A stretch of DNA of 64,000 nt from contig OY992835.1 of NCBI GenBank assembly GCA_963921425.1, positions 26,363,322 to 26,427,321 on the forward strand, given 5' to 3'. The stretch is from Dryas octopetala. Taxonomy: Eukaryota; Streptophyta; Magnoliopsida; Rosales; Rosaceae. This document shows, in pieces, positions 1 through 11,375 of the stretch (the first letter of the stretch is position 1; each line of letters begins with the position of its first letter). The translations under genes and the position numbers were made by a program. Below the pieces are notes generated by a model. The model had not been told where the DNA came from, did not search any database, and saw only the letters and a program-made list of their open reading frames with translations.

Positions 1-11
1 GATATCACTAC

Positions 12-200
12 ATAGATATCAGTTTTAACAAAATTGATATAGTAGAAGTTTTTTATATCAGTTAGATTTTTAGTTTTTTAAAACTGATTTCTAAATACAT
101 TTATATATCGCCACATTTTTAAATCTGATATCTAATTTTTTGGTATAAGTTATTATTCTGTAAAAACCGATATCTAAATCCTTACTGATATCTTTGTTTC
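12..200. repeat. Left subterminal repeat array of the CACTA element
   Basis: Degenerate direct and inverted copies of a roughly 10-bp motif around GATATC (GATATCAG, CTGATATCTA, CCGATATCTAA). The same motif dominates the right end, which links the two ends as one element. Subterminal motifs of this kind are transposase-binding sites in characterised CACTA elements; binding here is inferred. Confidence 0.65.
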
Positions 201-289
201 AGCTAAAAAAAATAAAATAAAAATTTGAAGACTATTACTTAAATTTTTGGACTAATTTCCAAATACTTGAACCCGATACCCTCCTCTCT

Positions 290-680
290 CAAACACAAAC
301 ACTCTCAAACTTTACTCACCCCAAGCTCTCTCTCTCTCACACCCTCACTGATCGAGACCACACTCACCACCCTCGTTCTCTTCAACCTCCGAATCCAATC
401 GCAGAGACAGAGATCGACATAGACAGATGGAGAGAGAGAAGAATAGCCATGGACGATAGCTGTGCGGTGTGCGGTCTGCTCCCCCTGCGTCGCTCGCCTT
501 CGCTTCATCTGCCAAGACCGCCGATGCTGCATCTTCAAGTCCGAGCCAGCGAAAGAGAAAGAGAGAGTGCGCGGGAGGGAGGGAGAGAGAGAGAGAGAGC
601 GCGCGCGACAAGGAAGGTCAGGTTAGGGTTTTGAAAATCTCAGAAATTGATGGATTGATTGCACAAGGTTAATGAGCAGT
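290..680 (+). other. CT/GA-rich, 5'-UTR-like block inside the CACTA element
   Basis: Pyrimidine-rich stretch (CTCTCTCTC near 328-340) followed by GC-richer sequence with GA runs at 580-600. An ATG at 449 opens a 61-codon frame with low-complexity Ser/Arg/Glu translation. The composition resembles a plant 5' UTR or first exon and differs from the AT-rich repeats around it. It may be a second captured gene fragment or the 5' end of the receptor-kinase fragment. No recognisable protein is encoded. Confidence 0.3.
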
Positions 681-816
681 GGGTAAATTGAAGAAATTTT
701 ATGCCCTAGTTTTCGCTTTTCTTAACTTATAATCCTCCAATTTTGTTTAAGCTACAGCCGAATTAAAAACTATTAAGTTTCTATTCTAATAGCACTCTTT
801 CTTCTTGCTCATATAG

Positions 817-3800
817 TAATTTGGGCCAGAATTACCTTAGTGGTTCAATACCACGTGAATGGAATTCTACAGAGTTGGAAATTCTGTAAGTGCCTTCTAG
901 ACTTATGCTTGATGTTGCCAATAAATTCTCATGTCAATAGTTGAACTAATGTAATGTCCCAGAGCAGGGTTCTCAGTGTGAACAACTTATCAGGACCTAT
1001 CCCTGGCTATTTGGGAAGCATAACTACTCTCCGAGCCTTGTATGTTTTGAATCTTTCTTACATTGCTTTGATCTTGATGTACCAATTGGTTTGGGTTGGC
1101 TGTGACCTTCACTAGGCTACGCTTTCAGGGCCTTGGAGAGCAACTTATTAATTCATGCCTGTAAGATTCACTGAATTGTCACTTGATAAACTTTCTTCCG
1201 TGTTCCCAATATCATATGAATCAATGACTTCTAATTTTACCTTTTTTTCCTCTCTTGCAGAGATCTTAGCTTCAACAAACTGGAAGGGAGCATTCCAAAT
1301 CTTGCAAATATAATGAAATTGGCCACAATGTAAGGAATGTAAATTCATAATGGTAGCTAGCTCACATAGGGATATATAGGGGCCTTTCCCTTGGTTTCTA
1401 CATGTATCACAATCAAATTTTGAAGTTTTCCTATTGATTCTAATATGGCAGCCTAGTTTTGGATAGTGAGACATTCTAACCAAATGAGAATATGAGTACA
1501 ATATTTTTTCATGTACCAAGAAAAAAAGAGAATATGGTTACAATTAGGATTCATCTAGACTCTCTCCCTAGGAATCATAGCTGTACCAAGGATGGGCCTA
1601 TAGTTTCCACACTTGAGAGCTTGGATGGTGCATTGTGACATTAAATTATTTTTTGGAATTTTAAATTTCCCTTCTTTCTGTGTAACCTTTTGAATCAGTA
1701 TTTATATAGATAAATGTTTATTCACGTCTGTTTATATTGCTCACTGATCAGATATCTGACACGTAACTTGCTTAGTGGGCTTCCAGAGTGGATAAAAAAT
1801 AGAGACAGTCGCTAGTATGTTTCTTCATCCTAAAACCTTACACATATTTTCTGCTTCAGCTTTTTCATTTACTCGGATCGTATGCATACTATTGTCATTT
1901 ACTTGGAATTCCTGTTAATGTGGAACTTCATGTTTGTGTGCAGCAATATAGATCTTTCTTACAATAATTTTTCTGGGAGCTCTGTTCCAACAACTTGTCG
2001 AGAGACCTTGTAAGAGTTGACTCTTTCTCTATTTCCTCTTCTTTTTCTTAACCTTCTTGAGATAAACTTACTTTACTTTCTTTGACTAACTAGATATATG
2101 AAAGTAACTAGTTTTGTTGTTTCATCAGCAATTTGTTCAGAAGTTTTTCCAGACAGAACAACACGTAAGCTTCTAACTTAATGAATTATATTCCACTTTT
2201 CACTTCTCCTCATTAATTTTGCATGAGCTAATGCCTTTTTTTTTTTTTTGTTTTTTTTGTTTTTGTATAATGTAGTATACTTAGCAATTGCCTCGGTTCA
2301 TGTTCAAAAGGTAATTAAATCTGTTGTAGAATCAAACCTCAATGTACACTTTTGTGCCCATATAATATGAAAGGGCTATAAAATATTGTCTTAAGTTAAT
2401 TTGTCTTATACTTTTTGTATGCTGTTTTCTCTGTATAGATCAGTATTCGTTGCATCTTAATTGTGGTGGAAAACCAACTACCATTGGACGCATCAAGTAT
2501 GATGGAGATGAAACCTCAGGAGGTGCAGCAAAATTTGTTCAGAGCTCAGCAAATTGGGGATTTAGTAGTACTGGTAATTTTTCGGATATTTGGAGTTCTA
2601 CCAAAGACTATATAGCGAATAATATTTCCACACTCAAAATGAACAACTCTGAACTGTACAGAACTGCCCGACTTTCTCCTCTTTCTCTCACATATTATGC
2701 CCGTTGCTTAGCAAATGGAAATTACACTGTGAAACTACACTTTGCGGAAATAGTCCTCAGAGACAACAGGTCTTATTATGGTGTTGGAAGACGAATGTTT
2801 GATGTTTATATCCAGGTAGTAATTTTTATGTTCACCATGGATGAGATAAATTGGAAATTTTATGTTTACTTACTTTTTACCTTTTAAATCATTTGGATAA
2901 ATTTAACTGTTCTCCAGTTTTTTTATTTTGTCTCGCAAAACATAACCACCTATCCACGTAGACTTTCTTCCTCTAATTTCCTTATATATTTCGTGATCAT
3001 TCCCCTTCTTTCTTATTTTTCCACTCAAATAATTAATTATAGTTATTTATTACAGGAAAAACGGGTATTGAAGGATTTTGATATTGAAAATGAAGCACAA
3101 GGGGTTGATAAGGAAGAAATTCAGGTATTTAAAGCAGTTGTTACTGTTAAGACTTTAGAGATCCGCTTTCAGTGGGCTGGGAAAGGGACAACTAATGTTC
3201 CAACAAGAGGAACATATGGTTCTCTTATATCAGCTATCTCTGTGGAGTCTGGTAAGTAAGTTATAAGTTTTCTTTTTATACTATGCTATAGTAATACATG
3301 GTTTTCTTATGACCACTGTTCTTGGATCTTATTTCACTTCTAGATTTCAAGCCGCCTGATGATAGCAAAAAGAAGATATTCATTGTGATTGGAGTTGTTT
3401 TAGCGTTATGCCTTATTTTAATGACTTTTGGCATTCTTTGGTTGAAAGGCTGTTTGGGAAGCAAGTCATCTAGGGAACAAGGTACAGTTAACCTGTTTGG
3501 TTTAAAGGGGCTTAATGTCGATCCTTGATGTAAACCTGTTATAAATAGAAATTCATTTTTTGTTCTACAACTAGTGCTGCACTAGTTACCCCACTTACTC
3601 CTTTCTTTTCTAAGAACTCTTCATAAACTATTTCTTATTTGAATTGTCTCTTCTAGTTGCTTAATTTTTCCTAGTGTTATTCTTTCCAATGTTGTTTAAC
3701 AAGCCAAAAGGCCACCAAACTCCCAGTTAAGAAGCAGTTCAATATACTAACCTTGTAACATGCATGGACAGATCTGAAAGGATTAGATCTGCAAACTGGT

Positions 3801-4240
3801 TTCTTTAGATATAAACAAATTAAAGCTGCCACTAACAACTTTGTTGCTGCAAACAAGCTTGGGGAAGGCGGCTTTGGAGCTGTTTACAAGGTATGCTATA
3901 ACTCCTTTTTTTTTTCCCTATATTTGTAAGTACTTTTCTTCTTGTTTTTGTTTTTGTTTTTTCTATGCTTTGGTCTATGGTACTTATGGATGCCCACATT
4001 CATCAAATGTATTATATTACAAATTGCAGGGCGAATTATTAGATGGTACTATAATCGCAGTTAAGAAACTTTCTTCAAAATCAAAGCAAGGAAATCGTGA
4101 ATTTGTGAATGAGATAGGCATGATTTCTGCTTTACAGCACCCAAATCTTGTTAAACTGTACGGATGTTGCATTGAAGGAAATCAGTTATTGTTGGTGTAT
4201 GAATACATGGAGAACAACAGCCTTGCACATACTTTGTTTG
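817..4240 (+). pseudogene. Captured LRR-malectin receptor-like kinase fragment, truncated inside the kinase domain
   Basis: Consecutive exon-like blocks with AG/GT borders encode LRR repeats (about 817-885, 968-1038, 1261-1329, 1752-1816, 1944-2008) and two short linker exons (2129-2164, 2275-2310). Next come a malectin domain over two exons (about 2439-2815, starting HLNCGGKP, and 3056-3251), a transmembrane exon (3344-3480, IFIVIGVVLALCLILM core), the kinase P-loop exon (3772-3892, [11 protein letters not shown]) and an exon with the VAIK-type lysine (AVKKL) to LLVYEYMENNSL (about 4030-4240). The domain order matches plant LRR-RLK subfamily VIII-2. Everything after kinase subdomain V (HRD, DFG, APE) and the N-terminal signal-peptide exons are missing, and it sits within CACTA ends. 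Introns are kept, so capture was at DNA level. It cannot encode an active kinase; a truncated receptor is conceivable. Confidence 0.8.
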
Positions 4241-4687
4241 GTAAGATCTTCAACACATATGTTCAGTACATGCAAAAGTACAAGTGGAAACTCGATTTCA
4301 TTTTTTGGGACTATTCTCCACTTGACATGGTCATCTAGCTTTGTCTACATTTGATCAGGAAAATGAATTTAATTATTTAGAATCACATTGTTTGGCTAGG
4401 GGAATGATTTGTCTACATGGTCATCGTTTGGACCTTTTGTTTAGGGGAATGATTTTTAATATGTGATGTAATGGAGATGGCAGGCTGATAGGTCTAGTAT
4501 GTTTTGGTCAACAAGTTTGGAACACTTGAGTATTTTATGGTATGTAATGGTTGACTTACAATATATAAATATGCAATTGGTTGTGGTTAGAAGTTTTTTT
4601 AGTGTTGCTAGCTGCTTTGGTCCTATGACAATTTTCAACTATGTGTGGATAATGTGCCAATGTGATGAGTTCTTTTAATAATTGCAG

Positions 4688-4830
4688 GCTTTTGAGGAAG
4701 TTGAGCTCCCTAGGCTAAAGAAAGAGACCCCAAGTATTACACTTTCAATAAAAGGACATGATATGGAAACTGTGGAAGTAATCTTCAGAATTTTATGGAC
4801 TAAGGAATATTACTGTATAGTTAGGTAACT
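4688..4830 (+). other. Unrecognised exon-like block downstream of the receptor-kinase fragment
   Basis: After an acceptor-like TAATTGCAG, an open stretch reads AFEEVELPRLKKETPS and on to a stop near 4826. It does not look like kinase sequence. It could be a fragment from another captured gene, or intergenic DNA that is open by chance. Confidence 0.25.
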
Positions 4831-5159
4831 TTTATCTATGTAAATGAATCCTTTTAATTTTGCTTATATTAAATCTGTATTGGTTTTGGATAATAATTAT
4901 CTATTAGTCATAGGTGTGCATAATTTAGAACTAGTCATATATGCCTTGTATTTTGTTTAGATTTTTGAAGTTGCTTAGGGGGTTATATATGGATTATGGT
5001 TATCCCTACTTGTAGAGGGATTTGTAATTCTTTTTTGTTAACTTGAATATGGGTTGAAATTGGATGTTGGAAATGTATGAGAATGTTGGATGAAATTTAT
5101 GGAAGCATTTAAATTGCACAAATTGGCAGGAAAAATTAATATCTAAAAACCCATTTTAT

Positions 5160-5785
5160 TTTATTTTTTTTAATTCAAAAACATTTACAATATCAGTTAA
5201 ACACTGATATCTAATGTATATTAAATCTGATATTTATACAGGTATATACATCGAAATAACAAATAACACCAATATATAATGTTATTTTTATTTCACATTC
5301 TAACTCAAACATGATGTTTAAGAGACTTATAATATCTAAAACAACGAACAAACAGATATCTAATGTGTACATATATATCGGTTTTAGTTACAAATTCGAT
5401 GTGTTAAAAATATTATATATCGCTTTGATAAAAAAAGTGATGTAACAACCTACCAAATATAGCTTTTTATGAGTTTATAATATCGAAAAATATAACCAAA
5501 CAGATATGTAATATACCTTTTAATGTCAGTTCTTGAAAAAATAATGATATTGAAAGTATATTACATATCGGAATCCGTTCATTTAGAAATCGAAAACTTG
5601 AAAAATCGATATATATTATTTATTAACAATATCGGATATTTAACAAATAGGATGTCTAATTTGATATAGACATCGGCCCAAAACTGATATTGAAAATAGG
5701 GTACATTAGATATCACGTCTGCCCTTATCGGTCGCAAACCTAATAGACATCGGTGTTCCACTGATATCTAATGGGGTACTTCCTA
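5160..5785. repeat. Right subterminal repeat array of the CACTA element
   Basis: About 600 bp of AT-rich DNA densely packed with GATATC/GATGTC-type motifs in both orientations (for example ATATCAGTT, CTGATATCTAATG, ATATCGG). It ends at the GTAGTG terminus and is longer than the left array. Confidence 0.65.
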
Positions 5786-5794
5786 GTAGTGTAT

Positions 5795-5956
5795 ATAAGG
5801 TTGGAAGAGCTCCAACAAACGAGACAGAGGAGGCAGTGTTGGGTCTCAGACCAGCAATGCCAAATGTTCGACTAGGAGGAATGTAGTATGGCCTTTCAGC
5901 TGCTATTTTCACCCAATATGCTGCTGTAAAGGGTTGCGAGCGTGGTAACTGTACAA
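5795..5956 (-). pseudogene. Unidentified exon fragment adjoining the CACTA insertion
   Basis: On the minus strand an acceptor-like TTGTACAG precedes an open stretch of about 54 codons, containing AAYWVKIAAERPYYIPPSR and RTFGIAGLRPNTASS. It runs straight into the CACTA terminus. The amino-acid composition looks protein-like, but I do not recognise the family. If it is an exon, the CACTA element may have inserted into it; the other flank is outside the window. It could also be a 3' exon of the neighbouring DCD gene, although it lacks the usual DCD C-terminal motif. Confidence 0.3.
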
Positions 5957-6475
5957 AATGTGGGAAAACAGATGGAAAGGATCTTGGATAAAACAAATGA
6001 ATCAGATGATCAACTTGCATTGCATGAGATGCAACAGTTATTAAGCACTCAAATGTTAATAACAACAATGACAAACAATACAATACATCTTACTTCTGTT
6101 TTGCTAAGCCCTTCTCCAAAAAAGTCGTTTCTTCTCCAATAACTACTTCTTTCTATTAAGCCTTTAGTAGTTTTCAAAGGTATAGGGAAACAATTCATAT
6201 GCATCTCAAACCTTACCTAATTGTAATTGTAGAGGAAACAATAAAAAACATCACAATTATACAAAGAATTCACCACGAGACAGACACTCCACATAAATAT
6301 TAAGATAATTATTATTTTTATGTTCTTCCTTGTTGAAAGCCATAATTTGTATCATAATGCCATTTTAACCAGTGTGTATAAATTGTATACTACATTGAAG
6401 TCATGGTTTTACACTAACTAAAAACTACAAGAATGTTGGAAAATGCAAAGTAAAAAATTGAATAAGGGGACTAAC

Positions 6476-8716
6476 CTGGGCATAATACTTCCCTCCAAAA
6501 CTGTTTTGCTCGAATAATAATTCTGCTTTGGTGGTAGCTATATAGACACCATTAAGAAGGCCCAATTCATAATCGAACAAAAACAATAATGTGTTGAGTT
6601 TGATACCTTCCATGATTCTGTTTTTTGAAGCAGAAAGCCCAAAAACACAATGTCTATTGCAATACGTCATTCTAGTTGAAGTAGTGCACTTCAATACAAA
6701 TCCGAAATATTGATCCCAACTAGCGGCATGTTCTCCAAGGGTATGACCATTGCGATGAACATATGGGGAATTGCAATGAGCACAAGGAGCATTGTGATGA
6801 GCATAAGTAGGAGCGCTCTTTTTACAAGTTATGGGAACAAAATCATAGTTCTTTTCTAAAGCCTCTTTCTTAATCCTCTTTGTAGGCATATTCTCTATAC
6901 TTCTGTTCACTTCCTTGTCTGTATCATTTACCAAATTTGGGACTATAAATATAAAAAGCTAAAGAATGAATTAAAAATATTTACTCATAGCATGACACTG
7001 ATGTCACCAAACTATAGATTCAATATATATATATATATATAATTTCTACCACAATCCTTATTCCCTTGATATATATGGAATGTTCTAGTGAAATTTTTAA
7101 GCAACTAGACATAATTATCACATACATATTCCGACATATTTGGTACATTAAAAAAATAGATAATTAGACTTAGGTCTTTTAGAAAAACAGTTTTTAGATG
7201 GAGACCGGAGGTGTTTTAAAATTTGTAAGAAAATCCTTTTAAAACATAATAATTTATAAGAAAATCATTTTAATTTATAATAAAATCCTTTTAATTTATA
7301 ACAAAATCCTTTTAATTCATAATAAAGTCATTCCCCGATTTGAAGGTTATTTACCCCTATTTGAAGGGTATTTCCCCTCCTAGGGTGTAGAGTGGGCTTT
7401 GTAGAGGCTGCATATTAGGTTTTAATTCCGAGATTTTGGGCGGAGTCCAAAATCTTGGAGTTAAAACTTAACATAAAGCCGTCAAATAAGAAAAATAAAA
7501 GGACTTAATTAAAAACCCTAAATCACTACCGGTCTTAGTCTAAGGAAAACTTATAAAATGGACTGAACTCTAAGTTTCCCTTAAAAAAATTAATAATCCA
7601 AATTCTCAATTTCAAAGCTAAAAGAGCATGCAAAAGAAAAATGTCATGAGTTTTTTAGTGACTCACCTTTACGGTCCATTGGATACTGTTCGGAGACTAG
7701 CATCACTTAATGATGCTAGCATGAGAAAACATAACTAACTATATAAAACATTTATTCAAATATTAGTAGCTACAAACTTAATGATATATAATAAGAAAAT
7801 GAACAATAGGATAATCATAATCACCATTATAATTTTCTTTATCTTCATCATAATTTGTCAACGCTTCATGGTTTTTGCAAAGGCTGCTTGCACGCTAAAT
7901 AAGCAATCTAAAATCAGTTATAAATCTAAAAAGAACTAAGTTTAGGTAATCAAATTAACAAGGTCTATATAATGTATAGTAAATATCATACCTCATCTAA
8001 ATTGATTGAAGACATAGAAACAACTTTATTTTCGATGACTTGAGAGTTTATTGTAGCTAGGATTAGATTCTACATTTTCTTGAGATGTTGTGTCATCCAG
8101 AGCTCGATTTTCATCATGTCCAATCTAATGAAAGGTATAAATCAAGTAAGTAATAATTGTGAACAAAGACGTATATAATTAATTAGCAAACTATATATGA
8201 ATACCAAAAATCTAACCCCCTCATAATGATCTTTTAGAATTGGGGAGGATCTAACAAACATCTTATTGATGCCCCTAACATCTGTTGTAGCTTGTGATTC
8301 TGAATTGTCACAATTGTTTCTTTTTCTATTGTTCAACATTTTACTTTCATTTAGGAGATGTGGCATTAGCTATATTGTTATACCATTTATAATAATAGTT
8401 ACAATACAAATCAGATTCAAAGTTAGTTAAAAAATAGAATAATTCAAATAATAAAAGACATGCATATAAAATATGTTAGTTGTAATTATGGATATGATCA
8501 TACAGTTTGAGCATCTATTAGGGAGGATGCATCGTGAATGCCCTCTGCATCTACTATTGTACGTATAGCTTGAGATTGTAAGTTCTGATTGGTAGTTGTT
8601 TGTCCGTCATCGTCGTGTATATCAGTGTTTGAGGCATCGAAAACATCATCTTCATACGTAGGTAATTCATTGAGGTCAAATTTTCGCACATTCTCTGATT
8701 CTATCTCTACGTACAC
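6476..8716 (-). CDS. DCD-domain protein gene, possibly degraded (partial model)
   Basis: The best exon is 6476-6934 (minus). It ends with CVFGLSASKNRIMEG, LFLFDYELGLLNGVYIAT and FGGKYYAQ before a GT donor. These match the core of the DCD (development and cell death) domain: a FGLP-like start, LFLF-Y, L-GI and the PAQV-like end. Upstream open blocks with plausible splice sites lie at about 7990-8125, 8220-8370 and 8498-8716; the last contains KFDLNELP, resembling an EAR-type repression motif. DCD proteins are plant-specific and tied to stress and cell-death responses. The conserved DCD C-terminus is not found downstream, frames between blocks are not certain, and a transposon sits at 7157-7580. 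This may be a pseudogene or an intron-rich gene I cannot fully resolve. Confidence 0.45.
7157..7580. mobile_element. Non-autonomous 9-bp-TSD element, family X copy 1
   Basis: 424-bp element flanked by perfect 9-bp repeats TTAAAAAAA (7148-7156 and 7581-7589). It starts TAGATAATTAGACTTAGG and ends CTAAGTTTCCC. Terminal similarity in inverted orientation is weak (about 14 of 20). An internal inverted repeat surrounds GGTTTTAATTCCGAGATTTT. The 9-bp TSD suggests a Mutator-like origin. It is related to copies at 10013-10379 and 13598-14245. Confidence 0.75.
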
Positions 8717-9181
8717 TACACGTTGTCACAATTCACAACCCATTACTAACAATCTAAAATATATTTTTTACAACGTTGTATAAGAAAACATGTTAACACT
8801 TATCACAAAATAAACATGTTCAGGTTCCAAGCCACCAAAACATATGTTTTAAAAAAAAAAAAAAAAAGAAAAGACCTTCCCTGTATCTATAATTCTAGAA
8901 TAAAATTAAAGAGAATAATCAAGCTCGATCAATTCTCTTCATTAATTTCTCTACAACCAAACGGTGCATGGATAACTTTTTTTTTTTGTGAAACAATAAC
9001 AGAAAACAATAAAGAATAATGGATTAAAAAAAAACTACTCAACAATAACAAAACTCATATTATGAGTTGAATAGACATAATGAAAACGCACCCTTTTGTG
9101 ATCGATATTGTAGATGCATGAATCCAAAGCTCTAGTATGTATATTGTAGATGCATGAATCCCTTTAATTAAGAATTGAGAT
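8717..9181. other. AT-rich intergenic DNA
   Basis: Poly-A and poly-T runs (8849-8868, 8980-8989) and no convincing coding exon. Nothing further is recognised. Confidence 0.5.
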
Positions 9182-9345
9182 TTATTGCCAAGTTTTACGC
9201 TTGCCATATCTTCCCTTTTCTGGAACTCTCCCGCGGCCAGAGTATTTGAAAGGCGGTGAAGTTTGTACGTGCTTCTGCTTTGTGGTCCAATTTGGAGCTC
9301 TTTGATAGGCTTTCTTCATTATCATTACAGCTGTCTCGTGGGCTA
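9182..9345 (-). CDS. Possible terminal exon of a small basic protein
   Basis: On the minus strand, an acceptor-like TATTCTAG near 9345 is followed by an open stretch of about 53 codons ending at a TAA at 9182-9184. It is rich in Lys/Arg/Gly (for example KKAYQRAPNWTTKQKHV, ending GRYGKRKTWQ). A CT-rich, 5'-UTR-like block lies upstream at 9495-9600 with ATGs near 9472. No family is recognised, and a chance ORF is possible. Confidence 0.25.
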
Positions 9346-9639
9346 GAATATATAAAATTAAAAAGGAACGAAAATCAAGGTTATTTTTAGAGAAAAAGAA
9401 AATTGAGATTAAACCCAAAGACGAAGACAATGAGAAGAACTTTCCTGTAACCATATTACACTGCCATGACATCCCCTCCCCTCTTTCATTAGTTGTCTCT
9501 CTCTCTCTCTCTCTCTTTTTTTTTCTCCCTCTCTTTCTCTCCTTCTGTTCCTCTTGTATTGAATTCCTCTTTCTCTCCTTCTGTTCCTCTCTATCTCTAA
9601 CACAAAGACATGTAAGTTTTTTCGAAGACAATAGTTTGA

Positions 9640-10012
9640 TTATGTGACTTATGTCACAACCGACGCTAATGGTCGTGGGATTATCAAAAAGATCATCTCC
9701 AATAAAAAATAACTAACATTTTGGCACGCGCTCCGCATGTGTCACTTGTCATTTTTTGTTTGTTTTTTTTTTTTTTACATTTTGTTATTAGTTTTTATAA
9801 TTTTTTTTATCACTTTTTTCACATTTTAAAGTGGTGGAGTGTTTTTTTATTGATTAAATTTTATTTTAATGGTTGTATTTTACAACTATACCCTCATTTA
9901 TTATATTGTTTTTATGACACTATTTGTTGAATGAAAAGTAATTTAGACAATTCCATTTTTGGTAAAGCTAGTAACACCATACCCCTCCCATGACTTTATA
10001 ATATTAAAATTA
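9640..10012. other. AT-rich intergenic DNA
   Basis: T-rich, low-complexity sequence with no exon, RNA gene or complete element visible. It ends at the TSD of the next transposon. Confidence 0.5.
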
Positions 10013-10379
10013 GAGATAATTAGGCTTAGATCATTTAAAAAAATAATTTTTTAGATGGAGGCCGGGGGTGTTTTAAAATTTATAAAGAAATCTTTTTAAT
10101 TCATAATAATTTATAAAAAAATTCTTTTAATTCAAAATAAAGTCTTTCCTCGATTTGAAGGGTATTTTCCTCAATTTGAAGGGGTTTCCCTCCTAGGGTA
10201 TAGAGTGGGCTTTGTAGAGGATTTATGTTAGGTTTTAACTCCGATATTTTGAGCGGAAAAATCTCGGAATTAAAACCTAACATAAAGCCGTCAAACAAGA
10301 AAACTAAAATGACTTCCTAAATCACTACCGGTCTTAGTCTAAGAAAAACTCATAAAATGGACTGAACTCTAAGTCTCCC
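10013..10379. mobile_element. Non-autonomous 9-bp-TSD element, family X copy 2
   Basis: 367-bp element flanked by perfect 9-bp repeats TTAAAATTA (10004-10012 and 10380-10388). It starts GAGATAATTAGGCTTAG and ends CTCTAAGTCTCCC. The interior shares TAAAACCTAACATAAAGCCG and CACTACCGGTCTTAGTCTAA with copy 1. No coding capacity. Confidence 0.8.
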
Positions 10380-10388
10380 TTAAAATTA

Positions 10389-10980
10389 TAACAATAAATA
10401 GCTGTTGGATAGCATTTTTATTTCCTATTTTTTGTTCTTTTATTAAATAGAGGGCCTTAATAGATGCATAATAAATACGGGAGATATGTATAAAAAAATT
10501 AGGGGAATAAATAGAATTATTTTTAAATTTCGGTTTGTATCTTATAAACCATTCTATATATTTTCTCTTATCTGTTCTTATTTTTCGTAATAATGATTTT
10601 ATTTCCGGAGAGGAGAGGAAATAGTTTTATTTTTTTAAATGAAGGGAGGAAATAGTTTGAAATATTTTCTTTAGGGATTGAGATTTTTTTTTCCTTTTGA
10701 ATTTTGAGAGGAGGGATTGAGAATCAAAGCAGAAATAAAAGATAAAACCATAAAGGGGGAATTAAGAAATGGATAAAACGTTTACTTGAGGGACAAAAGT
10801 CCACGAGATCCGAAAATCTCCAACTCTAAACATTGTCGTCGTCAAGTTCCCATTTGGGTTCTCAAACGGCTCAGTACCAATGTCAGTAGCCGAGCCATAT
10901 GGCCCGTCTTCATTTTTCTTTGTCATCATCTGTTTGTTTCCTCATAAAATACATGTTTCTTCTACCATCGTATTTATATA
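10389..10980. other. Intergenic DNA without recognised genes
   Basis: Mixed AT-rich DNA. The stretch around 10800-10900 is more balanced in composition, but no open exon with splice sites could be supported. It ends at the TSD of the 10981 element. Confidence 0.4.
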
Positions 10981-11375
10981 GAGTGCTGCTATTTGTACAC
11001 CCTTTTTTTTCTTTTTGCACACATTTTTCTCTTACACACCTCTATTCTCTTTTAAAATTTAAAATTTCTCTTCTAACACACCCCTCCAATTACCCTAATA
11101 CCCCCATTTTATTCAACACACCCCATCTATTCAAAAAAAAAAAAAAAATACACACACCCAACCCCTCTCTCTCTCCTCTCTCCCCGCAGCAAAATTAAAC
11201 CATTTAGACCATTTGGTTCATCCCCAACATCACTCCTCACAAAATTAAAAGTCCTTTGGTTCACCCCAACATCCATCTTAACACATTTTTTGTATGTTTT
11301 AGACCATTTGGAGTGTGGGTTTTTTAGAGTTTAAAATTTAATTTTCGGGTGGGGGATTATTAATGTTGCAGGTCG

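Larger units (their letters stand above)
6..5791. mobile_element. Probable non-autonomous CACTA (En/Spm-type) transposon carrying a captured receptor-kinase fragment
   Basis: Seen: the block opens with CACTAC at 6-11 and closes with GTAGTG at 5786-5791. It is flanked by the same 3-bp TAT at 3-5 and 5792-5794, the CACTA superfamily TSD length. Both ends carry many degenerate copies of a GATATC-containing motif (such as CTGATATCTAA) in both orientations, at 6-200 and 5160-5780, as expected of CACTA subterminal repeats. No transposase reading frame is visible, so it would be non-autonomous. The interior holds gene-like DNA, described separately. Caveats: the exact TIR is only 6 bp, the TSD is AT-rich, and the left end lies 5 bases from the window edge. 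Confidence 0.7.

Noticed and set aside
305..672. Overlapping short frames on both strands in the CT/GA-rich block
   Set aside because: Low-complexity Ser/Leu or Arg/Glu translations from simple sequence; treated as 5'-UTR-like DNA.
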